This document shows positions 1 through 9,544 of a DNA stretch of 64,000 bases, one piece after another; position 1 is the first letter of the stretch; each line of letters opens with the position of its first letter. The translations under genes and the position numbers were made by a program. The notes beneath the pieces were generated by a model. That model made no database searches. It saw only the letters and a list, made by a program, of their open reading frames with translations, and was not told the DNA's origin. This DNA is from RPQJ01 sp963846885 (GTDB lineage Bacteria > Pseudomonadota > Gammaproteobacteria > Steroidobacterales > Steroidobacteraceae): NCBI GenBank assembly GCA_963846885.1, contig CAWJXS010000022.1, positions 1 to 64,000 of the forward strand. Reading direction: 5' to 3'.

Positions 1-68
1 TGGTCACGCAGGCGCTGGGCCTGTGTGCCCTTGCCGGAGCCGGGTGCGCCTAGGAGTACGAGTCTCAT
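1..68 (-). CDS. adk: Adenylate kinase, N-terminal fragment
   Basis: The first 22 codons of adenylate kinase are visible, read leftward from ATG at 68; the rest lies outside the window. The peptide begins MRLVLLGAPGSGKGTQAQRL, which holds the P-loop GAPGSGKGT and the family's usual GTQAQ continuation directly at the N terminus. Adenylate kinase interconverts ATP + AMP and 2 ADP in the cytoplasm. It is divergent from pfp, with about 200 bases between them. In this neighbourhood the enzyme fits an adenylate/pyrophosphate energy module together with pfp and hppA. Confidence 0.9.
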   Translation of the reverse strand, partial: MRLVLLGAPGSGKGTQAQRLRD

Positions 69-265
69 GTTGCGGGGCCGTTCGGGGTCGGTTTCAGGAG
101 GCGCGCACGTTACCGAAAATGCCCCGCCGGGGCCAGAAGCAGCTTCCGCAGGGGATCGCGGCCTCGCGTGCAAAATGTTAGAACCCGGCGCTCGGCCGAG
201 GGTATCCTTGGCGGCTGACAAAAGCACGTAAGTCCACGATTGTGGACATCTTTTCGGGAGCATCG

Positions 266-1545
266 ATGAAGCAGCCGAGCACGGTCCGCGCAACGCCTTC
301 TACGCCCAGTCCGGCGGCGTCACCGCCGTCATCAACGCCTCTGCCTGCGGCGTCATCGAGGCGGCCCGCAAGCACCCGCGGCAAGATCGGCAAGGTGTAC
401 GCGGGCCGCAACGGCATCCTCGGCGCGCTGACCGAGGACCTCATCGACACCGGCAAGGAAAGCGCCGCCGACATCCGCGCCCTGCGCCACACGCCGGCCG
501 GCGCGTTCGGCTCGGCGCGCTACAAGCTGAAGAAGTACGAGGACAACCCGGCGCAGTACGAGCGGCTGATCGAAGTCTTCAGGGCCCACGACATCGGCTA
601 CTTCTTCTACAACGGCGGCGGCGACTCGGCCGACACGTGCTTCAAGGTCTCGCATGCTGGCCGAGAAGATGGGCTACCCGCTGCAGGCCATCCACGTGCC
701 GAAGACCGTCGACAACGACCTGCCGATCACCGACTGCTGCCCGGGTTTCGGCTCCGTCGCCAAGTACGTCGCGGTGTCGATCCGCGAGGCCGGCTTCGAC
801 GTCGCCTCGATGGCCCGCACGTCGACCAAGGTGTTCGTGCTGGAGGTGATGGGACGTCACGCGGGCTGGATCGCCGCAGCCGGCGGCCTCGCCGCGCAGA
901 AAGCCGGCGACGCGCCGCACATCATCCTGTTCCCCGAGATCGCGTTCGACGAAGCCGCCTTCCTCGCCCGCACCGAGGAATGCGTGAAGAAGTACGGCTA
1001 CTGCGCGGTCGTCGTCTCCGAAGGCGTGCGCAACAAGGACGGCAAGTTCCTGGCCGATGCGGGTACGCGCGACGCCTTCGGCCACGCGCAGCTGGGCGGC
1101 GTAGGGCCGGTCGTGGCGCAGTTGGTCAAGGACAAGCTCGGCTACAAGTATCACTGGGCCGTGGCGGACTACCTGCAGCGCGCCGCGCGGCACATCGCTT
1201 CCAAGGTGGACGTCGAGCAGGCCTACGCGGTCGGCAAGGCCGCGGTCGAGTTCGCCCTGCAAGGGCCACAACTCGGTGATGCCGACGATCGTCCGCACCT
1301 CGAACCGGCCGTACCGCTGGAAGATCGGCATGGCGAGCCTGGACAAGGTGGCCAACGTCGAGAAGATGCTGCCCCGCGACTACATCACGCCGGACGGCTT
1401 CCACATCACCGCCAAGGGCCGCAAGTACCTCGCGCCGCTGATCCAGGGCGAGGACTACCCGCCGTACGAAGGCGGCCTGCCGAAATACGTGGTGCTGAAG
1501 AACAAACCCGTGAAAAAGAAGCTTAAAAAAGCCTTTGTGGTATAG
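266..1545 (+). CDS. pfp: Pyrophosphate-dependent 6-phosphofructokinase (frameshifted)
   Basis: Phosphorylates fructose 6-phosphate using PPi, reversibly, in glycolysis/gluconeogenesis. Start is ATG 266, preceded by GGGAG. The protein must be read across about four frame changes (near 287, 378, 650 and 1262). The pieces give NAFYAQSGGVTAVINASACG, GKIGKVYAGRNGILGALTED, YNGGGDSADT, PKTVDNDLPITD, VFVLEVMGRHAGWIAAA and a C-terminal TIVRTSNRPYRWKIGMASL, in the family order. Asp in GGDS and Lys in PKTVDND occupy the positions where ATP-dependent enzymes carry Gly, which is the known signature of PPi use. The next gene is hppA, another PPi enzyme, 108 bases downstream and probably co-transcribed. Dependence on PPi is inferred from these residues and the context; the frame breaks look like sequence error because every conserved block is present. 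Confidence 0.85.
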
Positions 1546-1652
1546 TCCCGCGCCTTTTTTCCGGGGCTGATCGGGACTTGGATCGAGTCGCAGAACTCGG
1601 CGCCCGCACCACCCCGCCAGGTTCAAGTGAAGACCCGTTTGGGAGGTTGAGC

Positions 1653-3695
1653 ATGACTACTGACTTCGCGCTGCTGCTCGCGATTGCCGCCGGCGTGGCC
1701 GCAATTCTTTACGGCATCCTGTCCGTGCGCTGGATCGTCGCCCAGCCTGCAGGCAATGCCCGCATGCAGGAAATCGCTGCCGCCATTCAGCAAGGCGCAA
1801 CCGCCTACCTGAACCGCCAGTACTCGACGATCGGCGTCGTGGGTGTCGTGCTGTTCCTGGTGCTCGGCTTCACGCTCGGCTGGGGCACGGCGGGCGGCTT
1901 TGCCGTCGGCGCGATCCTTTCCGGACTCGCCGGGTACATCGGCATGAACGTGTCGGTCCGCGCCAACGTGCGCACGGCCCATGCGGCCAGCGTCGGCCTC
2001 AACCCGGCCTTGCAGGTCGCGTTCCGCGGCGGCGCCATCACCGGCATGCTCGTCGTCGGCCTCGGCCTGATCGGCGTGGCGGCCTATTACTGGGTGATGC
2101 TCAGCGTCACCGGCGGCGACGTGGACAAGTCGCTGCACGCGCTGGTCGGCCTCGCGTTCGGCGGCTCGCTGATCTCGATCTTCGCGCGGCTCGGCGGCGG
2201 CATCTTCACCAAGGGCGCCGACGTCGGCGCCGACCTCGTGGGCAAGGTCGAAGCCGGCATCCCGGAAGACGACCCGCGCAACCCGGCGGTGATCGCCGAC
2301 AACGTCGGTGACAACGTCGGCGACTGCGCCGGCATGGCCGCCGACCTGTTCGAGACCTACGCCGTGACCGTGGTCGCGACCATGCTGCTCGCCGGCCTGA
2401 CGATGCAGGCCACGCTCGGCATCAACTCCGTGCTGTATCCGCTCGTGCTCGGCGCCGTGTCGATCGTCGCCTCGATCGCCGGCACCTTCTTCGTCAAGGC
2501 GCGCGATGGCGGCAAGATCATGAACGCGCTCTATCGCGGCCTGATCGTGTCGGGCGTGATCGCGGCCGTCGCGTTCTACTTCGTCACGACCAGCATGATG
2601 GGCGACGCGGCCATGCCGCTGTTCGGCTGCGCGCTGATCGGCCTCGTGCTGACCGGCGCGATGATCGTGATCACCGAGTACTACACGGCGACGGAATACG
2701 CGCCGGTGCGTTACGTGGCGGCAGCGTCGCAGACGGGCCACGGCACCAACGTGATCGCGGGCCTCGCGGTCTCGATGCGTTCCACCGCCTGGCCGGTGCT
2801 CGCGATCTGCGCCGCCATCTGGGGCGCGTACTCGCTGGCTGGCCTGTACGGCATCGCGATCGCAGCGACGGCCATGCTGTCGATGACGGGCGTGATCGTC
2901 GCGCTCGACGCGTACGGCCCGATCACCGACAACGGCGGCGGCATCGCCGAGATGGCGGGCCTGCCGAAGGAAGTGCGCAAGGTCACCGACGCGCTCGACG
3001 CGGTCGGCAACACGACGAAGGCCGTCACCAAGGGCTACGCGATCGGCTCCGCCGGTCTCGCCGCGCTGGTGCTCTTCGCCGACTACACCAACAACCTGCA
3101 GATCGCCGGCAAGCTGGAAGTCTTCTCGCTGTCCGATCCGGCCGTGATCATCGGCCTGTTCATCGGCGGCCTGGTGCCTTACCTGTTCGGCGCCATGGCG
3201 ATGGAAGCCGTGGGCCGTGCCGCGGGCTCGGTGGTCGTGGAAGTGCGCCGCCAGTTCAAGGAAATCCCGGGCATCATGGCCGGCACCGCGAAGCCCGATT
3301 ATTCGCGCGCGGTGGACATGCTGACCAAGGCGGCGATCAAGGAAATGATCGTGCCGTCGCTGCTGCCGATCCTGGTCCCGGTGATCGTCGGCTTCGGCAT
3401 GAACTTGCTGCTCGGCCCGGGCGCCGGCATCCGTGCGCTGGGCGGCGTGCTGATCGGCACGATCGTCACGGGCCTCTTCGTCGCCATCTCGATGTGCACG
3501 GGCGGCGGCGCCTGGGACAACGCGAAGAAGTACGTCGAGGAAGGCAACTTCGGCGGCAAGGGTTCGGAGACGCACAAGGCGGCCGTCACCGGCGACACCG
3601 TCGGCGATCCGTACAAGGACACCGCGGGCCCGGCCATCAACCCGCTGATCAAGATCATCAACATCGTGGCGCTGCTGCTGGTGCCGCTGCTGTGA
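1653..3695 (+). CDS. hppA: Proton-pumping membrane pyrophosphatase, K+-independent type
   Basis: Integral-membrane H+-translocating pyrophosphatase, 680 residues, intact. It hydrolyses PPi and exports protons across the inner membrane (or runs in reverse). The substrate-site block around residues 188-226 includes DVGADLVGKVEAGIPEDDPR and ADNVGDNVGDCAG; the C-terminal GDTVGDPYKDTAGPAINPL is also present, with about 16 hydrophobic spans. The segment GNTTKAVTKG has Lys at about residue 456 and Thr three residues later, the residue pair that distinguishes K+-independent from K+-dependent (Ala/Gly) enzymes. ATG 1653 was chosen over upstream codons because it follows GGGAGG and gives the family N terminus MTTDFALLLAIAAG. 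Located directly after pfp, so glycolytic PPi use and PPi-driven proton pumping can be co-expressed. Confidence 0.96.
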   Translation: MTTDFALLLAIAAGVAAILYGILSVRWIVAQPAGNARMQEIAAAIQQGATAYLNRQYSTIGVVGVVLFLVLGFTLGWGTAGGFAVGAILSGLAGYIGMNVSVRANVRTAHAASVGLNPALQVAFRGGAITGMLVVGLGLIGVAAYYWVMLSVTGGDVDKSLHALVGLAFGGSLISIFARLGGGIFTKGADVGADLVGKVEAGIPEDDPRNPAVIADNVGDNVGDCAGMAADLFETYAVTVVATMLLAGLTMQATLGINSVLYPLVLGAVSIVASIAGTFFVKARDGGKIMNALYRGLIVSGVIAAVAFYFVTTSMMGDAAMPLFGCALIGLVLTGAMIVITEYYTATEYAPVRYVAAASQTGHGTNVIAGLAVSMRSTAWPVLAICAAIWGAYSLAGLYGIAIAATAMLSMTGVIVALDAYGPITDNGGGIAEMAGLPKEVRKVTDALDAVGNTTKAVTKGYAIGSAGLAALVLFADYTNNLQIAGKLEVFSLSDPAVIIGLFIGGLVPYLFGAMAMEAVGRAAGSVVVEVRRQFKEIPGIMAGTAKPDYSRAVDMLTKAAIKEMIVPSLLPILVPVIVGFGMNLLLGPGAGIRALGGVLIGTIVTGLFVAISMCTGGGAWDNAKKYVEEGNFGGKGSETHKAAVTGDTVGDPYKDTAGPAINPLIKIINIVALLLVPLL

Positions 3696-3699
3696 GGAA

Positions 3700-3720
3700 G
3701 TGATTAGTGATTAGTGATCG
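3700..3720. repeat. 7-nt tandem repeat after hppA
   Basis: Three tandem copies of a seven-base unit, GTGATTA GTGATTA GTGATCG, start five bases after the hppA stop and are followed by the terminator hairpin. No function is apparent; it may be a slipped-strand expansion. Confidence 0.6.
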
Positions 3721-3765
3721 TGACGGTGGGGGACGCACCCCACCAGTCACGGAAGTCTGAGACTG

Positions 3766-3792
3766 AAAGGCCCCGGGAAACCGGGGCCTTTT
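3766..3792. terminator. Rho-independent terminator, probably bidirectional
   Basis: An 11-bp stem AAAGGCCCCGG / CCGGGGCCTTT closes a GAAA tetraloop and is followed by TTTTCTTT on the plus strand and preceded by an A-rich run that acts as a T run on the minus strand. It lies between the convergent ends of hppA and the cation exchanger, so it likely terminates both. Confidence 0.88.
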
Positions 3793-3837
3793 CTTTGCGG
3801 AGCGAGCCGCCGCCCGGCGTGGCCGGGCACGAGCCAG

Positions 3838-4926
3838 TCAGCCGTCCGGTCCGGGCCGCGACTCCTGCTGGCGCACCACCATTGCCACCAGGGTGACGAC
3901 GGTGATGGGCAGCACGAAGCTCACCATCACGGCCGAGAATTCGTCGAGCGCGTCGTGCTGTTGCGCACCGAGGATCAGGTAGACGACGTAGGCAGCGTAA
4001 TAGGCGAGGAACAGCAGGCCGCGCTTGCGGCCGATCTGCCGGCCGAGGAGCAGCACCGGCAGGCAGGCGATCGCCACCGCAATCATGACCCAGATGTCGA
4101 AGTTGAGCACCGCAGGGGCGATCCCGAGACCGGTCGGGCTCACGACTCCCGACACCCCGAGGCAGCCCAGTATGTTGAAGGTGTTGCTGCCGATCACGTT
4201 GCCAACCGCAATGTCGCGCTCGCCGCGGATCGCCGCCATGATCGAGGTGGCGACCTCCGGCATGGACGTGCCCGCGGCGATGATCGTGAGGCCGATGACG
4301 AGGTCGCTGACTCCGAGGGCCCGCGCGAAGGCCACCGCCGAATCGACCAGCCAGTTGGACCCGAGCACCAGCAGGCCGAGGCCGACCGCGATCAGCAGCA
4401 CCTGGACAGCCCAGTGGCTGTCCCACTCACCCGAGCGGCGGATGCCGCCGGCGTACTCGTCGCGGATCTCTGCGGTCTCGGCGCGCGACTGGCGCAACAG
4501 GAAGAGGACATAGACGACCAGCAGCAGGAGCAGCAGGGCCGCCTCCGGGCGTCCGAGCGTGCCGTCGACGATCATGATCCCGAGCACCACCGAGGCGCCG
4601 ATCATGATCGGCACCTCCTGGCGGATGATCTGCGAGTGCACGACCAGCGGCGTGATCACCGCGCTGATGCCGAGGATGAACAGCACGTTGAAGACGTTGC
4701 TGCCCACCACGTTGCCGACAGCAATGTCCGTGTTGCCGCTCAGGGCGGCGCCCACCGACACGGCGACCTCGGGCGAACTCGTGCCCAACGCGACGATGGT
4801 GAGGCCGACGACGAGGGGCGAGATGCCGAGCGACAGCGCGATCCTGGAGGCTCCGCGTACCAGCGACTCTGCGCCGGCGATCAAGGCTGCAAGGCCAAGA
4901 AGGAAGAACAGGGCGTGGGTCAGCAT
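3838..4926 (-). CDS. Calcium/sodium antiporter (CaCA family, YrbG type)
   Basis: Inner-membrane cation/Ca2+ exchanger of 362 residues, intact. The two inverted alpha-repeats are clear: GTSSPEVAVSVGAAL with GNVVGSNVFNVLFILG in the N-terminal half, and GTSMPEVATSIMAAI with GNVIGSNTFNILGCLG in the C-terminal half; these acidic and Asn-rich segments bind the cation. About ten hydrophobic spans are separated by a central charged loop around residues 155-180. The start ATG 4926 gives MLTHALFFLLGLAALIAGAE, beginning straight in the first span; longer upstream readings add an unlikely polar tail. Convergent with hppA across a shared terminator, divergent from the transferase at 5022. Direction and ion (Na+ or H+ as counter-ion) cannot be decided from sequence. 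Confidence 0.92.
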   Translation of the reverse strand: MLTHALFFLLGLAALIAGAESLVRGASRIALSLGISPLVVGLTIVALGTSSPEVAVSVGAALSGNTDIAVGNVVGSNVFNVLFILGISAVITPLVVHSQIIRQEVPIMIGASVVLGIMIVDGTLGRPEAALLLLLLVVYVLFLLRQSRAETAEIRDEYAGGIRRSGEWDSHWAVQVLLIAVGLGLLVLGSNWLVDSAVAFARALGVSDLVIGLTIIAAGTSMPEVATSIMAAIRGERDIAVGNVIGSNTFNILGCLGVSGVVSPTGLGIAPAVLNFDIWVMIAVAIACLPVLLLGRQIGRKRGLLFLAYYAAYVVYLILGAQQHDALDEFSAVMVSFVLPITVVTLVAMVVRQQESRPGPDG

Positions 4927-5021
4927 GACGGCGGCCGGTTCGGTCGGGTAACGGACTTCGTAGTCTACTGCACGATCGGACCCGCCGGACTCTGGCGCTT
5001 GAACCCTGTAATCTTTCTGCA

Positions 5022-6852
5022 ATGAACCAGGACCACCGAGCATGGCTGCGATGGACGGCCGTGGGCCTGCTGGTCACGTGCTCAGTAGCGGCATCCGTGG
5101 CGTGGCCAGTCGAGTCCGCAGCCTGGGTGTTACTCGGCTTTGTGTCCGCCGGTTGTGTATTGCTGCCCGCGCCCTTCGGCATGGTGACTATTGCAGGAGT
5201 GATGGCACTGCAGCTGCTGCTGAGCTGGATCAATAGCGTCAAATTGAGCCTGACCAGCCTGCCGCTGACTGTCCTCGACATCAAGATCGCATTGGCCAAT
5301 CCGGCTGGGCTCTGGGACGCGCTGGCCCTGCCCCACTGGACCCGGCACGCCATCGCCTTTGCCATTGCGGTCGCAGTGCTGAGCTGGTGCATCGCCGGCC
5401 TGATCGCTGCAGCTCGTTTAATGGCGAGCTACCGCACGCGCATCTCGTTCCGCGACCCAGTGCAGCGCCTCGCGGCCGTCTGCATCGTGGCCATTCTTGG
5501 CCTTTCGCGACTCGAGGCTCTCTACGCCGATGCGGCGCTGGACAACTCGACGTGGCAGCTCGATGGCGTCGCCGCCCTGGCAGAAAAGATGGGCGCACTG
5601 CCCTTTCTTGGCTACTCCTACAGTCTCGAATCGCAGTCGACCGGCGACATCTACCGGGACGAAAGTGGCGTCGTGCCGCCGAGCAGGGAGGAAGTCCGGT
5701 CGGCGGTCCTGCAATACATGGACTTCACCGCCGGGACGACTGGCTCGCGAATGCAACCGAACATCATGGTCGTCCTGGCCGAGTCGACCTTCGATCCGGG
5801 AGCGACGTTCCGCCTCCAGGGCAAATATGACGATGCGCTGTTCCGAGCCGGCGATAACACGGCGGCAAGCGGCATGCTGCGCGTGAATGCGGTGGGCGGA
5901 GGCACCTGGATCACCGAGTTCGAAACGATTGTCGGCCTGGACTCGAGGCTCTTCGGTTATTCCGGGATGTATACCCATGCATCGCTCTCGCCGTTCGTGG
6001 ATCAAAGCATCGCCCTCTACATGCGCCAGCACGGCTATCGCACTTCGGCATTTTTTCCGCATGGAGGCGATTTCTATAACGCTCGCAATGCGTACTCGAA
6101 CTACGGGTTCGAAACAATTCTCGACAGCGGAGACCTGGGTCGTGGCGCCTGGATGGAAACCGATCGCGAAGTGGCAGAGAGCGTTCGCACGGCCATGGGT
6201 CCCGCGCCGGATGCGCCATTTTTCAGTTATGTGCTCTTCATCGAGAACCATTCACCGCACGACTGCGTCGCCGGCCATGCCGCCGGCTTCGCAGTCCGAT
6301 TCGTCGACACGCAGGAATTCACTCCCAACTGCGCGCTGCATGAGTACCTGCGTCGGCTCGAATCGACGACGACTGCCGTGCAGTCGCTGCAGAGTTACCT
6401 CGCCGACATCGAGGCTCGGACCGGTCGTCCGTACGTGTTGCTGGTCTTCGGCGATCATCAACCGCACACGTTCTCCAGCACCGGAGGAGTTCAGCACGAT
6501 TACGGCGCTTTGCGCAAAGTCGCCGACACGCGCACTGACGTTCTTCCAGATCATCTCGTCCGTGCCGGATGTAAAGCTGCGTTGCTGCGCGATCACTCCG
6601 TCCGCCACGATGCTGCCCACGCTTCTGAGCGGGTACGTCGCCAGATCACCGGACGACGTTTATCTCGGCATCAACCTCTGGTTGCATGCCCGCTGCGGCA
6701 CTGATGCAGTGCACCGCGACTTCGGCAACTTCATGAGCAAGCTCGCACCGAGGGACATTGCGGAACGCACGGACGCTTGCAGTGCCGCGTACGAACGGGC
6801 ACTGAGCTGGTACCGGGCATCTGGCGTCGTCCGCCTCGATCGGAACTCATAG
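5022..6852 (+). CDS. MdoB/LTA-synthase-like phosphoglycerol or phosphoethanolamine transferase (frameshifted)
   Basis: Membrane-anchored enzyme of the alkaline-phosphatase superfamily (COG1368 type). The N-terminal 165 residues hold about five membrane spans and the rest is a periplasmic catalytic domain. Metal-site motifs in order are VVLAESTFDPG (Glu near 252), VGGGTWITEFE (the Thr nucleophile near 291), IENHSPHD, and VLLVFGDHQPH (Asp-His near 477). Such enzymes transfer phosphoglycerol or phosphoethanolamine to lipids, lipoteichoic acid or periplasmic glucans. The frame changes once near 6525; the following frame gives the natural C terminus through WLHARCG and ends at 6852. Start ATG 5022 lies 95 bases from the divergent antiporter. 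The acceptor is unknown. A glucan synthase sits at the far end of this window, so a glucan-modifying role is possible but unproven. Confidence 0.82.
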
Positions 6853-6900
6853 AACCTCAATCGCGTCGCGATCGCTGAAGACGCTTCAACCCGGCGTCTT

Positions 6901-8552
6901 TCACGGGCTGCTGGCAATCGTCGGCTTGCCGATGATCGTGAAGCTCGCCCACATTTTCGGATCGTTCGGGTAATCCTTGATCGTCTCGAGCTGTGCGGCC
7001 TGCATGGCCAGCTCAGGCGCCTTGCCTTGCTTCAGTCCCGTGACAAAACGCGTCATCAGCCGGTACGTGGCGAGATCGCTCACGTTCCAGAGGCTGGCGA
7101 CGACCTGGCCGGCACCGGCCGTGGTCCAGGTGCGCGCGACGCCGAATGTCCCGCCATCGAAGACGCGGCCAAGCGCGGACTGGCAGGCGCTCATCACGAC
7201 CAGGGGCGGGTTCTTGCTCCACCCCTTGAACTTCGCCGTTCGAATCTCGCCAGCGAACCAGTTCGTCTGGTCGAGGACCACGAAGCCGCGTGTCAGTGGA
7301 TTCTGGGGGTTGGCAACGGCATGTGTCGCCATGTAGATGACGCCCTCGCCGGCGCTGCGGTTGATGGCCGCCTCGACACTCTTCCGCTTGGCGTCGGCGC
7401 CGATGAAGACATTGCGCTGATCGACGCCGAGCTCCCTGGCGATTGCCAGGGCCTCTTTTCTCGCGCCGGGTAACGCCGGAAAACTGTATTGCACATCGCG
7501 CATGTCGGCAGGATCGCCGACGATCACCGACTTCGAGAGATCGACTTTGCCCATGTCGAAGCCGACGTCGCGTTTGACGTCAGCCAATACGCTCAGGTCC
7601 TGCATCACGACGAAGGACCATCTCCTCGCGGCGAAGTCATCCGCATTGCGGATCGGCAGCGCCGCGTAAGGCGCCGTTCCGGTATCCCTGACCGGCACGA
7701 CCAGCAAGCGCCCCTCGCCCGCCGCGAGAACCTGGCGAATATCGCCGGGCAGCAACATTGCCGCAGCGTCGGCCAGCACTTCCTGGCGCTTCCTGATGGA
7801 CTCAGGTGAGTTGTCGCGTTTGCCCGCGCCGCGTTCAACATCGGGATCACCGGCGGTGTCGGTGTCAGCGTCGACGTCTGCGTCGGCATCCGCATCGAGT
7901 CGCTGCCTTTCCTGGCCTTTCAGCTGCGGCCCACGAGTCCCGGCGATCCGCTCGACGCCGAGGCCGCCCTGCAAGGTGCCGAGGCCGGCATAGGGGCCTG
8001 CCGTCGCGCCAGCGACGACCCCGCCGTCCGGAAAGACGAGCCAGGCCCTGAGGATGCCGTCCTTGGCGACATTGTGGATCAGTGCATAGGTCGGCAACCC
8101 GGCCTTGGAAAGCAGCGCGAGGTTGCGTTTGATTCCGGCGAGGTCTCCCTCCGCCCGAACCAGGTTGGCACGGGTTCTTGCCAGTTCGAGGGGGCTGACC
8201 CGGCCGGTTTCCGCCTTGAATTCGAGCTGCCTTTCCACGGCATACCGGCTGGCGATCGCTTCCAGTAACGGCTGCTCCCCATCCTTCGGCAACACCGCTG
8301 GCATGGGTGTAGTTCGGGTACGGGCTGCAAGTTGCGTGGGCGCGGTGCGGCTTGGCTGGCGTGTCGGAACGGAGCCTTGATGCCCGCCGCCGGTTCCGAC
8401 AGCAGTTGTTTCACGTTGCCGGTGTTTGCAGCGCTCCCGTCATTGCCGGTGTCGCCGCAGGCCGCAAGAACCAGCAAGGCCACTGCCACCAACGCGTTCT
8501 TCCGCAGCGGAAAACGCGCCGGCGTCGCGAGGAGCGCCATCGAGTGCTTCAT
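6901..8552 (-). CDS. CHAT-domain (caspase-like) lipoprotein, frameshifted once
   Basis: Predicted lipoprotein with a C-terminal CHAT domain, the caspase-HetF-related cysteine protease fold. The N terminus MKHSMALLATPARFPLRKNA is followed by VALLVLAACG, a signal peptide with lipobox LAAC. After a frame change near 8300 the chain continues MPAVLPKDGEQPLLEAIASR, a helical linker with an acidic Asp-Ala tract, then the CHAT domain. The catalytic pair is visible as His in YMATHAVANP and Cys in VVMSACQSALG, in the usual spacing, followed by ARTWTTAGAGQVVASLWNVS. CHAT proteins commonly act as regulated proteases in signalling or cell-fate control. No partner or substrate is adjacent; CHASE2 and M48 genes lie 5 kb downstream. 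Being on a lipid anchor outside the cytoplasm is unusual. Confidence 0.85.
7855..7902. repeat. Coding microsatellite, Asp-Ala/Asp-Val/Asp-Thr tract
   Basis: An imperfect GTC/GCN hexamer run inside the CHAT gene encodes alternating Asp-Ala, Asp-Val and Asp-Thr (DADADADVDADTDTAGD) between the helical linker and the CHAT domain. It could vary in length by slippage and forms a flexible acidic hinge. Confidence 0.7.
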
Positions 8553-8684
8553 AGGATCGGACCCCCTTCAGGACGATTTTCGGCTATTGACAGCTTAGTG
8601 TTGCACGAATGCCGGCACTTGCATCCGCCGGGACCGCCACCCATGCTCCGGGACTCGAAAGTCACTCGGTAGCAGGAGGGAACC

Positions 8685-9525
8685 ATGCGTCTGACCATCA
8701 TTGCCGCAACGCTTGCCAGCGTCGGCCTGTTCGGCGGAGCAACGCTGCAGGCAAAGGATCATGGTGGACTGGGTGAAGCCGCGCAGAAAGGCGCTCGAGC
8801 AGGCCGTGGCGGGACCCCAGCGCTCCGAGGCAAACCGTGCGCGCGACCAGTATCGCCATCCCGTCGAAACGCTGAGTTTCATCGGCGTGAAGCCGAAGGA
8901 CACCGTCGTCGAATTGTGGCCGGGCGGTGGCTGGTACACCGAAATCCTCGCGCCCTATCTCGCCGGGAAGGGCAAGTTGATCGCTGCCGCACCGGCAGGC
9001 AAGGGCGCCGAGTCGATGGCCAAGCGGTTCGATGCCAACCCGGCGCTTTACGGCAAGGTCGAGCGCGCGAACTTCCCGACCGTACTGGGCGGCACCGGCG
9101 TCGAGCCGGGCACAGCCGACGTCGTGCTCACCTTCCGCAACGTGCACAACTGGAAGATGGGTTACATGCAGGCGGAAAAGACGGATTACAGCGAAGCGGC
9201 TTTCCGCGAGATCTTCGCCATGCTCAAGCCAGGTGGCGTGCTGGGCATCGAAGACCACCGACTGCCCGAATCCGCGAGCGCCGAGCGCGAGCGATCGAGC
9301 GGCTACATCAAGGTCTCGACCGTGCGCGCACTCGCGGAGAAGGCCGGCTTCCGGTTTGACGGGGCGTCGGAGGTCAATGCCAACCCGAAGGACACGACGG
9401 AATGGCCGAAGGGCGTGTGGACCCTGCCCCCGACGCTCGCCCTGGGCGACGAGGACAAGGCGAAGTACGCGGCCATCGGTGAAAGCGACCGCATGACGCT
9501 AAGGTTCGTGAAGCCGAAGCGCTGA
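8685..9525 (+). CDS. Exported class I methyltransferase-like protein (COG4798), frameshifted once
   Basis: Class I SAM-methyltransferase-like fold behind a secretion signal. Start ATG 8685 is set by a perfect AGGAGGG four bases upstream and gives MRLTIIAATLASVGLFGGAT, a typical Sec signal peptide. After a frame change near 8756 the mature part reads HPVETLSFIGVKPKDTVVEL, then WPGGGWYTEILAPYL, the position of the SAM-binding GxGxG loop, TADVVLTFRNVHNW at motif IV and AMLKPGGVLGIEDHR in the C-terminal half. Proteins of this group are widespread and uncharacterised. Twenty bases separate it from the homocysteine methyltransferase-like gene, so they are probably an operon. Whether the periplasmic protein binds SAM at all is doubtful. 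Confidence 0.85.
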
Positions 9526-9544
9526 GCGGCGGCCGGGGTTCGCG

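Noticed and set aside
242..1545. pfp as a pseudogene
   Set aside because: All conserved blocks survive with normal codon use, and many unrelated genes show the same kind of indel, so sequence error is a better explanation.
1623..3575. A 650-codon open frame antisense to hppA, Arg/His/Asp-rich
   Set aside because: It is the mirror of a long GC-rich gene with strong third-position bias. Its composition is unlike any protein and hppA is unmistakable on the other strand.
5418..6251. Antisense frame of 277 codons inside the MdoB-like gene
   Set aside because: No start context or motif; the sense gene has all metal-site residues.
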